A stretch of 64,000 nt of DNA from Ceratopteris richardii (lineage: Eukaryota > Streptophyta > Polypodiopsida > Polypodiales > Pteridaceae), in NCBI GenBank assembly GCA_020310875.1, contig CM035413.1, positions 167,612,996-167,676,995 on the forward strand, given 5' to 3'. Of the stretch, positions 39,957 to 52,366 are shown piece by piece; the first letter of the stretch is position 1; each line of letters begins with the position of its first letter. The notes under the pieces were generated by a model, which was not told the DNA's origin, made no database searches, and worked only from the letters and a program-made list of their open reading frames with translations. Position numbers and translations under genes: made by a program.

Positions 39957-42440
39957 CCTATCACTTACCAATTCAATTGGTAGTCCAAATCTGGTGATGA
40001 TATTTTCATAGAGAAATCTGGCAGTAGTATGAGCATCATTCTTTTTTGTAGCTCTAGCCTCTGCCCATTTGGTTAAGTAATCTATGGCCACTATTATGTA
40101 TTCAGCACGGGATTGTCTTGCTGGAGGATGTATAGGTCCAATGAAATCCCACCCCCATTTACTAAATGCTCTTGCTGAGATTAATGGAACTAATGGCATA
40201 TTGTCTCTTTTATTTGGTTGACTCACCCTCTGACAAATGTCACATCTTTTTACATATGTTCTTGCATCAAGAAATAGAGTTGGCCACCAAAAGCCAGAAT
40301 ATAATATGAGTTTAGCAGTTCTGTCACTTGAGAAATGTCCTCCTGCCACTCCAAAATGTGCCATTTCCAACATTTCCAGATATCTCTCTTTAGGAACACA
40401 AATTCTTAAATATCCATCCATCCCTCTCTTATACAATTGATCTCCTATCAATTGATATTCTTCAGAGATCATTTGTAGATTTTTTGAGTCGACACTAGCT
40501 CTTACTTGTTTTCCTTTCTTCTTCCTTTTCAACTCCTCAATGATGTTCTCACTCCATTCTGGATTTTTCTGAAACCAATATAGAGTTATAAGTTTTGAAT
40601 TTTGCAAGGATTGGCATTTCCAGCAGTTAGCAACATATTTTATTACATCTTGAATCTTATTAGGCCAATGTACTCCCATCCTATTGAGATTACTTAGGGT
40701 GACTATTATGGAAGCATGTGTACAAGGGTTCCAACAATGAGCTCTTCTCAAATATTCCTGTTGCTCCTCTTCTGGAGTATAATATTCGAGTATGCTTGTA
40801 TGGTTGAGGTGATACAAGTGCCCAGCTAGCAACACAAAGTTCCTGCTTTGCAATAATAAATGTGTGTTATTCCCAAATGTTCTGCAAGGTCCCATGATTA
40901 GCAAAGGTACTAAAGTCATGGCCCACTCTGGAACACTTTCTACTTTGAATAGATATGTATCTGGTAGGTCATCATCTAAAGGTGAACTTGGTTCTTTAGC
41001 CTGGATTCTATACAAATGATCTGCTCTCAAATGTGTTTTTCCCTATCTGACCACCACTTCAAACTCAAACTCCATCAGTAGAAGGAACCATCTGACTATT
41101 CTACCAGTATGACAGGGTTTGTTTACTAAGTAAAGTAAAGCTTGGTGATCCACAAAAAATTTAAACTTGTTGGCCAAAAGGTAATGTCTATATTTCTTCA
41201 CAGCAAATATCATTCCCAACCCTTCCCTTTCAGTAGTTGTCTAATTTTTCTCTGCTGAATTCAGTTGCCTGCTAGCATAAGCAACTGGAAAATCTATTTT
41301 GCTCCCTACTATTGGCTGTGTTAACACACATCCCAAAGCATAGTTTGAAAAATTTTATCCCACTGGGGTGTTTTCAGAATTGGGGCTGTAACCAAACAAG
41401 TTTTTAGAGTCTCAAAAGCTTGATCACACTCTTTGGTCCACTCAAACTTTGTAATCAAAGCATATAAAGGTTTAGCTATGTCAGCGAACTTATGTCCATA
41501 GAGATCACACTCTATGGACATGAAAAATTTTATCCCACTGGGGTGTTTTCAGAATTGGGGCTGTAACCAAACAAGTTTTTAGAGTCTCAAAAGCTTGATC
41601 ACACTCTTTGGTCCACTCAAACTTTGTAATCAAAGCATATAAAGGTTTAGCTATGTCAGCGAACTTGTGTACAAATTTTTTTTAATACCCGCAATGTCCC
41701 ATGAAAGTTTGAAGTTCCTTTACATTTGTTGGTCTTGGAAGTTCTACTATGGCCTTTATTTTTTTCTCATCAATTGAAATTCCATTTTTGGAGACTATGT
41801 GACCTAACATTCTTCCTTGTCTTACAAAGAATACACACTTTTCTGGATTTAAACATACTCTGTATGTTCTTCATTTCTGGAATATGTTTTCTAAATCTTT
41901 CAAATGATCCTGTCTTTTTAATGAAAAAGTACACAGATCATCTACATAAATTTCCATATCACTCCTCAGGAATTCTTTGAAGATATGACACATCAATCTT
42001 TGAAAAGTTGTTGGGGCATTAGTTAACCCAAAGGGCATAACCTTGAAAGCATAAATTCCCCATTGTGTGGAAAAGGCAGTTTTATGTTGGTCTTCCAAAG
42101 CTATGGGTACCTGATTGTATCCTGAAAAGCCATCCAGAAAACTATACACCTCCTCCCCTGCAACTCTTTCTAGAAGATGGTCTGTTATAGGCAATGGGTA
42201 GCTATCCCTTATGGTTGCAGCATTCACTTTTTTCAAATTAATGCATACCCTAAGTTTCCCATTCTTTTTTGGTACCACAATTATAGGAGAAATCCATTCT
42301 GTATACTCAATCTCATAGATGAAATTGGCAGCCAGCAGCTTGTCAATTTCTTCCTTTATTTTAGCAGAGTATTTATCATTGAATGTGTAATGTCTCTGTT
42401 TGCTAGGTTTTGCATCAGGTGTAATAGGAATCTTATGCTC
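39957..42440 (-). pseudogene. Third Gypsy family pol relic (element E), RT to mid-integrase
   Basis: On the minus strand, RT is clear at 42278-41871 (KNGKLRVCINLKKVN, LDGFSGYNQ, IYVDDLC). A broken RNase H region follows (41700-41030), carrying an internal duplication. Then come the tail of RNase H, two HHCC zinc-binding domains (about 40740-40600 and 40370-40240) and the integrase core up to LPIELVSDRG at 39957. The catalytic Glu region and everything after it are lost where Copia-3 begins. It resembles element A throughout, including the doubled HHCC domain, but is clearly more diverged than F or B. Its right side is cut by element F at 42444, before any protease or gag. Confidence 0.87.
41346..41666. 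repeat. 146-bp direct duplication with hairpin spacer inside element E
   Basis: 41346-41491 is repeated at 41521-41666, essentially identical. The 29-bp gap contains an 11-bp inverted repeat (TGTCCATAGAG at 41493-41503 and its complement at 41510-41520) around a 6-base loop. The duplication disrupts the RNase H reading frame of E. Confidence 0.92.
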
Positions 42441-42444
42441 ACAT

Positions 42445-43082
42445 TGTTGGAAGCAGCCAGAGGTACAGACGACGCGGAAGCATGTAACGACGGAGCAGGA
42501 AGCCAGTCAAATCTTTTTTCAAAGACTTATGTTTTAAAATACTTTTCAAAAACCTCCAACAGTGATTTTCATCACTATTGTAACATATGTAACATAGAAA
42601 ACCCCATTTTGTAATCCATAGCTCCATTTTGTGCAAGCCGAGGAGTCCTCGAGCTTGAGGAGCTTAGGTAGAACAAGCGTATCAATTTTCGTTATTTTTA
42701 GACATCATTTACCCTTCCAAATAGCATCTAGGACCTAATTTTTAACTAGGCCGGTCACTAGATGTGAAACCGGTCAAAACTAGTCTAGAAACTATAAAAA
42801 GAGCTAGAGAGCTCATTTTTGAGGTTAGCTTGTTGGAGTTTAGAGTTCTTTTGAGCTTGTAATAGTGTTCTTGAGTAATAGAGTTGATTTCTCACCTTCC
42901 ATTGTGTCTTGCTTGTCTCTTCGTAGTGTGTGTGTATGTGTGTGTGCATTTCTATGCTTCTCACCTTCACTCTCACTTCATCTCACATTCACAATCTTCA
43001 TATCACTCCTATCTCTTCCGCGGATTGACATTAAGGAGGTGGAGCTTCTTAACGTGGTTCTCACCATTGTGCTAGAGCAACA
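42445..43082 (+). repeat. 5' LTR of element F
   Basis: The LTR starts TGTTGGAAGCAGCC, ends GAGCAACA and is 638 bp. The TATA box is at 42793-42800 and the GT tract near 42926-42948. It differs from the LTR of A by scattered substitutions and small gaps, so it is a separate, older insertion. Confidence 0.93.
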
Positions 43083-43089
43083 CCAAATT

Positions 43090-43112
43090 TGGCGCCGTTG
43101 CCGGGGATCGAG
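43090..43112 (+). other. tRNA-Asp primer-binding site of element F
   Basis: TGGCGCCGTTGCCGGGGATC lies 7 bp after the LTR, identical to the site in A. Confidence 0.9.
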
Positions 43113-45039
43113 TCTAGGACGAATGTGTGATGGTAAGAGTATAGCAAGGAGTGGCGTTGGAAGGTAAAAATTTCAGTTTTTGTTGTTGTTTTTACTTAGT
43201 TTTTAGTGTTTTTCACCTCCCCCACACTCCATCTTCATCACCGCATCATCATCTTCATCTCCAAAAAAAATCAGAAATTCACCATATCCACCCATTCTCC
43301 TCATTTTCCCTCATTTGTGCATGCGAGAGAGTGAGAGAGAGCTTTTGTGCTTGTGCGTGCTTTTGCTTTCTTGAGTTTTCTTGCAGGAACAGTACTCCAG
43401 TGCATCAGGAAGGCTGCAAAAAGGTAAGAAAATCACCTTCTGTCAGAAATTTCCGAGTGTGTCAGACCATCGCGATGGTCTGCAAACTTCGGAATTTGAG
43501 GTAAGCGACCACACAGGCATGTAGGCGACCCTTGCGCATCTACGAATCCACAGACGCATTTGCAAAATCATCAGTTTGGTGGACCATCGCGATGGTCTCA
43601 GACCATCGCGATTGTGTCACACCATCGCGATTGGCTCACGCCATCGCGACGGCTTGGCCGGACCATCGCGACGGTCTCACGCCATCGCGACGGTTCATTT
43701 GGACCATCGCGACGGTTCGCGGACCATCGCGACTGTTCGGTTGACCCCACACCATCGCGATTGGCTCACGCCATCGCGCCGACGGTGCCACGTGGAAAGT
43801 TGGACCATCGCGACGGTTCGCACCCTTGCACCATCGCGATAACCTGAAATTTTGGACCATCACGATTGGCTCACGCCATCGCGCCCAGACCATCGCGATT
43901 GGCTCACGCCATCGCTCCCAGACCATCGCGAATGGCTCACGCCATCGCGCCTAGACCATCGCGACGGTTCACTTTGGACCATCGCGATTGTGCACGTTGA
44001 CCGTTGACTGACGCCATCGCGATTGTCCGCCTGATCGAGCCATCGCGATTGTCCGCCTGATCGAGCCATCGCGATTGTCCACCTGATCGAGCCATCGCGA
44101 TTGTCCACTTTCACGCCATCCCGACGGTTCACCCTCATGCCATCGCGATGGTCCCAGACCATCGCGATCATCTCAGACCATCGCGATTGTGCACCCCCAT
44201 CGCAAATTTTAGGGTTTCATTTTTTGGCCAATTTTGGGGCTATTTTTGGGAAATTTTTGGGTGATTAGACTCATAGGAGATCCCTTAGCTCATATTTGGA
44301 GAAAAACCTATTTGTCAGTTTTTACCCCCCAGGGCCTGAACAGTCATAACTTTTTCATCCGAAGTCCGTTTTTTGAGCTTAATAGCTCGTTAGAAAGCTC
44401 TTGACGAGTACTACGTGACCTCAACTGTTTTTTTTCTTAAAGGATACATCTATTTTGAGATAAGCTATTTTGAGGTTGACCTAGTTTGGGACTAGAAAGC
44501 CAAGGGGCAAGCATTGAAAAGTTGGGCAAAAGGGAAGGGACTTAAACGGTGTATATACTCAAGTGCTTGATCATCCAACTGTGAATTGGTCTAATATTGA
44601 ATTTTTTCCAGGTCTGGCAAGGGCAATCGAAGGCAACCAAGGCAAGGCAGTGAAGGGCATAAAGCTTGGGAAGCGCGGCTTCTTGGGCATCAGAGCAACC
44701 AGAAAAGCTGACTCGAGGTTGGAAGATTACTCAACCCCCTCAGTCAATTCTTAGCTTAGGATAAACGTTAGCATTGTGGATTAAGGCGATAGGAACGCCT
44801 CAAGTTCAAGAGAGTTAAATTTATCAAGTTCAAGACTAAAGATAAAGGTGTGTGACACAAAAACCTAAAGGAAAGAACATAAGTCTGACGGAACGAGAAC
44901 TCAAAGTACCACGGAAAGTCGAATTCCTGACGCATACATTAAGACAAGAATCTAAAGAAATTTTAAAAGAATCAAGAAAGTAATAACAAAGAATCTTTGA
45001 CGATTTGAGCGTGTACTAAGTGTGCAAGGAAGAAAATTA
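43113..45039 (+). other. Leader of element F with conserved splice-like signals
   Basis: It is collinear with the leader of A. Candidate donors are AAG|GTAAAA at 43164 and AAAAG|GTAAGA at 43424. Candidate acceptors are TTTCTTGCAG ending 43386 and TTTTTTCCAG ending 44611. The second donor is closer to consensus than in A. No real coding sequence is seen. Confidence 0.5.
43466..44205 (+). repeat. CCATCGCGA short-repeat array in the leader of element F
   Basis: About 23 exact CCATCGCGA units plus about six variants, in the same leader position as in A. A 26-bp period unit (GATTGTCCGCCTGATCGAGC then CATCGC) is amplified three times at 44021-44098, where A has one. The array is therefore still changing copy number. 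Confidence 0.93.
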
Positions 45040-45406
45040 ATGAACCTTAGATCGGGCAAACATATAGGCAAGTCAAACCGACAAAGCCTTAGATCATCAG
45101 AGGCAAGTGTAAGAACTACTGCACGATCGTGGGCTCAACAATTGAACACTAGTTATCCCTACGAGAGCTCAGACACTAGTGATTCAGAAATGGCATTTAA
45201 CACAGAAAGACCAGAAGGAGGGTCAAATGTAGCATACTTAGAAAGACCAGAAAGACCCTATAGAACGCAACTAGAGTTTCTCCGAACCAACCGATTAGGT
45301 GCTCACATCTATGAGGATGGTTTGCGAAGGCAAGTGGTGCAAATGCACAACCCCGATCAACCCATTGGATTGGAACGTCCAGTGGTGAAATTTGAGAGAG
45401 ACGCAT
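45040..45406 (+). pseudogene. Element F gag, first part, cut by element G
   Basis: It starts at ATG 45040 (MNLRSGKHIGKS), the same start as in A, and matches the first ~122 residues of A gag. The frame is open until element G begins at 45407 and resumes at 55546. Confidence 0.9.
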
Positions 45407-46343
45407 TGTTAAACTGATTATGGTTAAACGGATTATGGTTTAGTCGTTACTTTACTTCCTATTCAAATGCTTCAAGTTCAACCGGTTCCAAATCTTTCTA
45501 ACCGCAATCGTTCTCTTAGCCATGTGGGTCCTTGGGAGTGGTAGGGGTCTGTTAAACAGAGGCCCTGTACTATTTTCCCAACTCCTCACTCGACCGTCAC
45601 TCTGTTCGCGCGTCTTGGCTCAGTAGTTGTTCTGATCAACCAAGGCCTATCAATGTAGTGGAATCCAACACTCCAGACTATTCCTGCTATAGTAGTCGAG
45701 CAGTAGTCCGGATCAACAGTCAATACACAAGACGCACTCTGGGTAACTTCACACGCATACACCACGCAGTTCTTCTTGTCACTCTACAGATTATCGTGTA
45801 CCGACTTCAAGCCGAAATGCCTACTGACAGTAACTTGTCGCAAACCTTCTTCTTACTCTACTCGTATTCAGAACATTACCGGTACTAATCTTAACACAGA
45901 TTATGATACCGACTCAGTCAATTATAGAGACTCGTAACACACAATCGAACCGTGTTGGTTCGTTACACTTCCTAGCTCCACAGAAGAACTATCAAACAAC
46001 GCGTTCTAGCTTGAGCAACGTTCAGGAACACTTCAATCATTACCGGACGGAATCTCTACAACAGAGTATCGATTCGTAACACTGCATTATAACGCGCCTA
46101 CGCACACAAACAGATATGCAGAAGGGAAATTGGAACAGACGGAACAGAACACATACACACACAACACTACACTTGCAATTCCCAAAAACCGGGCTCTCTA
46201 CCGCTTTCCTTTCATTGCTTTAAATAGAAATCTGTTACAAGGTTTGCGCGAATCTTTCTTTACCGCGCATTTCCCGAAGGGTTCTTTCTTCATTAAAGCC
46301 CTCTGTCTAAGTACAATTGTCCTTGTCCGGCGGCCGTCTAACA
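45407..46343 (-). repeat. 3' LTR of element G
   Basis: It is 937 bp, with ends TGTTAAACTG at 45407 and GTCTAACA at 46343. An extra 15 bp near 45416-45430 duplicates GATTATGGTT sequence and is absent from the other LTR. A TATTTAAA box on the minus strand near 46205-46212 may be the TATA element. Confidence 0.92.
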
Positions 46344-46378
46344 CTTGGCACGCATGGTGGACTCGAACCCGCAGGTTC
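46344..46378 (-). other. Internal end of element G: tRNA T-arm-like sequence, no polypurine tract
   Basis: The 35 bp between the extra ORF stop and the 3' LTR contain GGTTCGAGTCC on the minus strand, an exact match to the pol III B-box/T-arm consensus. GTGCCAAG follows next to the LTR. A polypurine tract would be expected here and none is seen. A full tRNA cloverleaf could not be built. Confidence 0.5.
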
Positions 46379-48477
46379 CTATGGTTCGGATACTAGACCT
46401 TCTAAGTACATACTTCGGGCGAGCCTAAATGTTCGGGTAATTTTCTTTTTGAGGGTTTCTAACATCTGTACTAAGGTGGTGGGTTCTAGTAATTGGGCGT
46501 CGGTTCTTACTGCACTAAGGGCTATGGCTTGATTTAACAAAATTTCGGTTTGGGTTTGAAGGAAAGCCTCTTGTAAGTAAAATTCGTTAGCTAATGCCGC
46601 ATCTCGGGCTGTCTGCATTTCGGTCAGTTTGGTCTGCATCTCTGTAATACACTTCTTCTGGTTGCGCACTTGGTTGTCTAGGCGTTCAAACTGCTGGGTT
46701 TGGAAATCGAGAGTTTTCCGGTACGCATCTCGTTCTCTGCGCGTCTTGTCGATATCCTTTAGGTATTGGCCTTCCCGTATCAATTGGCGTTTTGGGATAC
46801 TGTTAACCTCATCTGCGCATTCTTGGGCTCGTCGTAACTGTTCTTGGACTTGTTCGGCTTCTTTCTATTGGTCCTGATTCTTCTTGATGGTCTCGTGCAA
46901 TTGAATCTTTGTTTCTGCGACCAACTCTTCGAGAGAGGCGTTGATATCTTCGTGTTCGTGGAGGGTGGTCTTCAGGGCTCGGATTTCTTCATGTGCGGCG
47001 TGTAGTAGTCGTTCTTTGGCTGCAACTTGCTCGAGGGCTACATCTCTTTGCTGTACTAGAGTCTGTTCTGCCAAAAATTTTGCTTGGAGTTCTGCTAACT
47101 GTGTCTGTAGCTGATGATTCTCAGTCTTTATGGCTTCGATTTCTTCCTGGAGGGGGGTGATGTTGGCTTCCAGGACGTCGACCTTATATTGGTATTCTGC
47201 CTTCAGATTGTCTGTGGCTTCCTTAAACTGTGCTGGTAGCTGGTGTGATAAATGCATGAGGAACTGCCCCATGGAGGCTAGTTCCGAAAATACGTTGTGT
47301 GGTGGTGGTGGTTGACGAGGCTGAGAGGACGTATTGGTGAGTAGGTTCTGGGAGTTTGGCGGAGAGTAGTTAGGGGAGGAAGAGGAGGATGGTGTAGGTT
47401 CAGAACTAGGTTGGCGGGGTGGTTCCGGTGGGAGGTCGGGGTTGACAGGTGGTGTGGGAAGAACAGTGTCAATCGTGGTTACCTTGGCAACTGTCTGTTG
47501 TTCGGTTTCTGTATGATTGATGGCTGCGATGAGTTTATCCAGTGCTTTTGTGGCGGATTCCGGTTCGTCCTGTTGATGCTCGGATTCCTTTTCGGTGGAC
47601 ACTATCTCTGTCTCTGCTTGGTTTTGCTGGTCTTGTTGCTCCGTCAAGGTGTCGTTGTGTATTGAAGTGGCGGTGTCGTGGTATGTTTCTTCTTGTTTGT
47701 CCTCTTCGGTGTCTTGTTTCTTCCCGGCGGATCCTTGGACTTCGCTTTCTGAAGAGCTGATCCGGATTCGCTTAGTGCGGAAGAGTTGATTGATCTCTTC
47801 GTCTTCTTCTTCAGTTTCATCGAGCGGTTGTGTTGATTCTTCGTGCCTAAGTGCTGGGCCTGTGGGTGGGGGTTGTGCGGCAAGAATGGTTGGGAAGAGG
47901 AATGAGATGATGTGGGGAAGGCGAGAGCGCGGAGAGGTGCCTTTTGGAGTTGCTTTACTATAGCTACGCATTCCTTATGAATTCGTTGGAAGAAGTACGA
48001 GGCAAAGTTCACGGGTTCGCGGGCGGCTAACTCCAAGGCGGAATAGAAGGGGCGAGAGATGTCGTATGTTCGTTTTTGCAGGTTGAGGATTGCTACGAGG
48101 AACTGTAGAGCGGATCGTTCGGGTTCCAGGCGATAGAGAATGGCATATTCGTTTGATGAGGAGCGGGGGAAGAGTTCGGTCATGCGAGCGACAGGGATGC
48201 TAGGGCCATTTTCGCGGCCTTGCGGGGTGAGGCGGTAGGCTGCAGAGAAGGCTTGGAAGGTGATGACGGTTCTATATGGGAGGGAAGGGAAGACCCACTG
48301 TCGTTCGGTGATGGGGAATCGGGCGATGGCGTGGATGATCTGCGCGGAGAAGGGATGGGCTTCCACTGAGTGCCAAGGCAACTCAGCGAAGTTGGCCAAC
48401 CCTCTACAACGCAGATATTCGCCTACGTCTATAGGGATACCATCACGGAAAGCAGCGTAGTTGGCTAGCGCTTCCAT
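46379..48477 (-). pseudogene. Extra downstream ORF of element G (coiled-coil protein), broken
   Basis: It starts at ATG 48477 in a strong context (ACACCATGG), 307 bp after the integrase stop; that gap shows nothing else. The N-terminal ~200 residues are helical (LANYAAFRDG, VEAHPFSAQIIHAIARFP, LQFLVAILNLQKR). A Pro/Ser/Thr/Glu-rich linker follows, then a long Gln/Glu-rich coiled coil (47300-46400). One frameshift near 47900-47970 and one TAG (46865-46867) interrupt it. The order helical domain, low-complexity linker, coiled coil parallels ORF2 of element A, although the sequences are not obviously alike. Function unknown. Confidence 0.75.
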
Positions 48478-48784
48478 GGTGTTCACGAGCACACTTACAG
48501 TCAACACAGGGGACAGGGATAATACGTATAATCTCGAGAACACAATAGCGTTTTTGGCACAACCGAGGGGGTTAAATAAGGAGAACACGGTGGGGGTGGG
48601 AAGGGGGGGGTTGGGTATCATTGTGCGGTGCGGGAATGATACTGTTTGCATGCTGGCGTGCGTACTTGAGTGACCGGTAGGGAGGGGCGGCTGGTAACAT
48701 AAAGATTTGTACAAAACACGACTAAAAAGGGAGAAAAAGAAAAACGCAAAAATTTATACAAAACGCGGTTCGCCGCCGAATAAT

Positions 48785-51700
48785 TTAATGCGTACTAGTA
48801 GTGGGATAATACGGCCGCAGCTTCGACCCATTGATTACCTTTGGAAGTGGATTTCCGATCAACGTAGTCAACCAAAAAGTTGCCAGACCGATTTGTTCTG
48901 AGATCTTAAAAGGGCCGAACCATCGTAGTTTGAATTTTCCTGCTGCTCTATCCGATTTTGCGTTATAGAAGAGTACAAGCTGGCCTACCGAAAAGATTGG
49001 AGTCTTCAAATATCGATCGTGTGTCTTGGCTTGCCTTAGTTGTACTTCGCGCATAGTTAAAAAACTGAGCCATCGGTGCTCATCAAGTTCTCTGAGTGCG
49101 TCCATTCGTGCTGTCAGCGAATATTCCGGTAGCATCTTCTGAGTGATTGCTACACGCAGACTTGGGATGACTATTTCCATAGGTGCTATTGCTTCTAAGA
49201 CATAAGCTAGTTTGAAAGGTGTCAAGCCTGTTGTTACCTTATATGTAGTCCGGTATGCCCATAATACTGCAGGTAGTAGTTGATCCCATCTTTCCGGTGC
49301 TTCCATGATCAATTTCCAGAGGATATTCAACAGTGATTTGTTTGTACTTTCGGCCAATCCATTGGCACGTGGATAATAAGGAGAGCTAAATTTATGTGTG
49401 ACTTGGAATGATTGTGTAAGGGCCTTCATTAGATTGTTTACAAAATGAGTGCCTTGATCTGAGACAATTTCGAGGGGTAAGCCAAATCGTGGGAAGACAT
49501 CCGTGAGTAGACATTTTGCTACCGTAACCGCTGTAGCGGACCGTAAAGCCCAGGCTTCTGCCCATCTAGTTGCGTAGTCTGTGCAAGTCAGTATGTATCG
49601 ATTGTTACTGGATACGGCTGGAGGTGTAATTGGCCCAATAAAATCTAGAGCCCATTTCTGGAAAGGTTCTAATGGTAAGATGGGTTGCAGAGGAAAAAGA
49701 TGCCGTTGTAAAGGCTGACCAGTTCTTTGACAAGTATCACATTGTTTAACAAACTGTGCGACATCTCTGTACATCGTTGGCCACCAGAGACCTCCTTGCA
49801 GAATTTTCCGGTGAGTTAAGTCTACTGCAAAATGGCCACCGGAAGGAATTGAGTGAGCCAAAGTGATAACTGAATTAACCTCATGTGGTGGAATACAGCG
49901 AAGTAGGATTCCGGTATGATCTGCATAATATAGTTCTCCAGCAACTATCCGGAATCGGCGACTAAAGGCTGCAATTTTTTTTCGAACTGCCTTGGCAGTC
50001 TCGGCTGGAAAGCGTCCTTCGGTGAGAAAAGTTAGAATCTGATCATAGTATGTAGATGGTGCTTGTAGGTTGGCCGTCTCATCGGATAGTGGTTCAGCAT
50101 TATAAATCGCACGAGTCGTGTCATCTATGCCTACCGGAGCTTCACCCGAATCCAGGCGAGATAAGAAATCTGCTAGGGCATGTGCATTTCCGGGTCGATG
50201 AATGATGTCATAGTCGAATTCTTGTAAAAGTAGCACCCATCGTGCTAATCGTCCACCTAAATGCTACTGTCTTACTAGATAAACAAGGGTAGCATGGTCC
50301 ACATGAAAGGTAAACTTCCGGCCTAGTAGATAATGTCTGAACTTTTTGATTGAGTAAATCAATCCTAGACATTCTCTTTCAGTAGTGGAATAGTTCTTTT
50401 CTGCCGGTGCAAGCCTTCTACTGGCGTAATAAACAGGGCGAAACCACTTATCTGTTTGCTGCATCAGAATACTGCCAATTGCAATATCTGAAGCGTCGAC
50501 AAAAACATGGAACGGATTGTCCCAGTCCGGTGGTTGTAAAATTGGGGCTTGCGTCAGGAGATACTTGAGCCGATCAAATGTAGTTTGGCATTCTTCAGTC
50601 CATTCAAACTGTCGGGGAGTTTTTGTGATTAGCCTCTTTAGTGGTACTGCTAGGTGAGCAAGCCACCGTAAGTGTCTGCCATGCCACCTTATTTGACCCA
50701 TAAAACGCATTACTTCTTTTGGAGTTGCGGGTACCGGGGCTTCTAAAATTGCCGAAATCTTATCTGGGTCTACTCGGATACCTTGAGCAGATACAATATG
50801 CCCAAGTAGTTTGCCACACGAAACCGCAAACACGGATTTGTTTGGGTTAAGACAGAGTCTATATTCTCTACACTTCTGAAAACAACATCGTAAATGACTT
50901 AAATGTGCTATCATCTTCCCAAAGATTGAGAAGTCGTCAAGATATACTTGCATGAATGAAGTGAGATAAGGAGAAAATATCTCCTGCATACATCTTTGAA
51001 ATGTGCTTGGTGCATTTCTTAATCCGAACCACATTACGGTGCAGGCGAAGACACCCCAATTGGTAATGAAAGCAGTTTTTGGTATATCTTCTTCAGCCAT
51101 TCTAACCTGATTGTAACCACTGTATCCATCTAAGAATGAATATATTTCATGACCTGCGACTCTATCAAGCATGGTATCCAAAAAAGGGATCGGGAACGGG
51201 TCTGGTACTGTTGCTGCGTTTAATTTCTGGTAATCCACACAGATTCGTAATTGCTTGTTTTTCTTTGGTACAATCACAATTGGTGAGATCCATTCAGCAT
51301 GCTCTACTGGTACGATGAACCCCACTTTTAATAATCTGTCAAGTTCGGCTTTTACCTGTGATGCATAATTAGGATTCGTCCGGTAGCTGGGTTGTTTGTT
51401 TGGTTTAACTTCAGGTTTCAACATAACTCTGTGTTGATAAATGCGCGGGTCTAATCCTTTCATGTCTTTGTAATCCCATGCAAAGACGTCTGAGAATTCG
51501 CGAAGAAGCTGAATCAAATTAGCCTGAAAGATTTCCGGTAAGTTTTGCCTTATTTTTACAGGTCGAGGATGGTCCTTGTCTCCTAGATTGTACGTGATCA
51601 GCTGGTCTTCAGGGACATAAAATTGTTGAGGGTTCTCTGTATCCTCTGTTGGCTTGAATAGTGGTTGTAATTCAATATCTGCTTGGTCAGACTTTTCGAT

Positions 51701-52366
51701 GATAGCTACTACTGCACAAACTGAAGTGTTCTAGTTATCGATGACGGACTGTAGATCAACAGTTCCTAGAGACATTAAATCGGCATTACTCTTCAGAAAT
51801 TGCTCTTCTTCATCATCTGATAGTCCATCTAACATATGAACTGGTTCAACAAGATAGGGTCTGGCCTGAGGTTCGCAGGGTTGTATAGCATCTAGTTTTA
51901 CCACATATTTACAATTGGCATCCTTGAATGTGAGCTCTTGCGCAGACCAGTCCTGTATTACCTTTGCATGCTTCAGCCAAGGTCGGCCGAAAAGAAGGTT
52001 GTAATCCAAAGTGGATTCGGGCAGATCTAGTATAACAAAAGTCATTTTGAAAGTCGTACCTTGTAGAGTAATGGGTACATTCCGTACAAGTCCTACGGGA
52101 TGGACTCTAGATTGATCAGCCATTCTGACAAAGAATTGAACTGGTTCGATTTCGGTCCAGCCTAGCTTTTTACATAATGCTGCGGTTGCAATGTTTACGC
52201 CGGAGCCTCCGTCAATTAATACCTGCGTGATCTTCTGATTCTTATATCATACTGTAATCAAGGGCACTGCATGATCAACCGTAGAATCAGATTCCGGTTG
52301 AACTGCGGCGGTTGCCGGAATGCAAGAAGGTGCCGAGCTGAAATGTTGTTGAAATTGTTGCCGGAT
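48785..52366 (-). pseudogene. Element G protease, RT, RNase H and integrase with stops
   Basis: One continuous minus-strand frame. Protease has LIDGGSGVNIATAA near 52190-52220 and LLFGRPW. RT has LRICVDYQKLNAAT, LDGYSGYNQ and QVYLDDFSIFG (YLDD, about 50950). RNase H has FVDASDIAIG. A single HHCC domain (HSIPSGGHF then CDTCQRTG, near 49850-49730) precedes the integrase core: DFIGP, SDQGTHF and GLAESTNK supply D, D and E. The frame ends at 48785. It is interrupted only by TGA 52247-52249, TAG 51731-51733 and TAG 50264-50266. It probably evolved as one polyprotein with gag, with no frame change. Confidence 0.9.

Noticed and set aside
39801..41030. 409-codon ORF joining Gypsy integrase to Copia sequence
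   Set aside because: The last ~50 codons run through Copia-3 in a frame other than that of its zinc knuckle, so the fusion is accidental read-through of a truncation junction.
46344..46430. A tRNA gene beside the element G 3' LTR
   Set aside because: Only a T-arm-like B box is present. No A box, D arm or anticodon arm at proper spacing was found, and the T stem pairs poorly.
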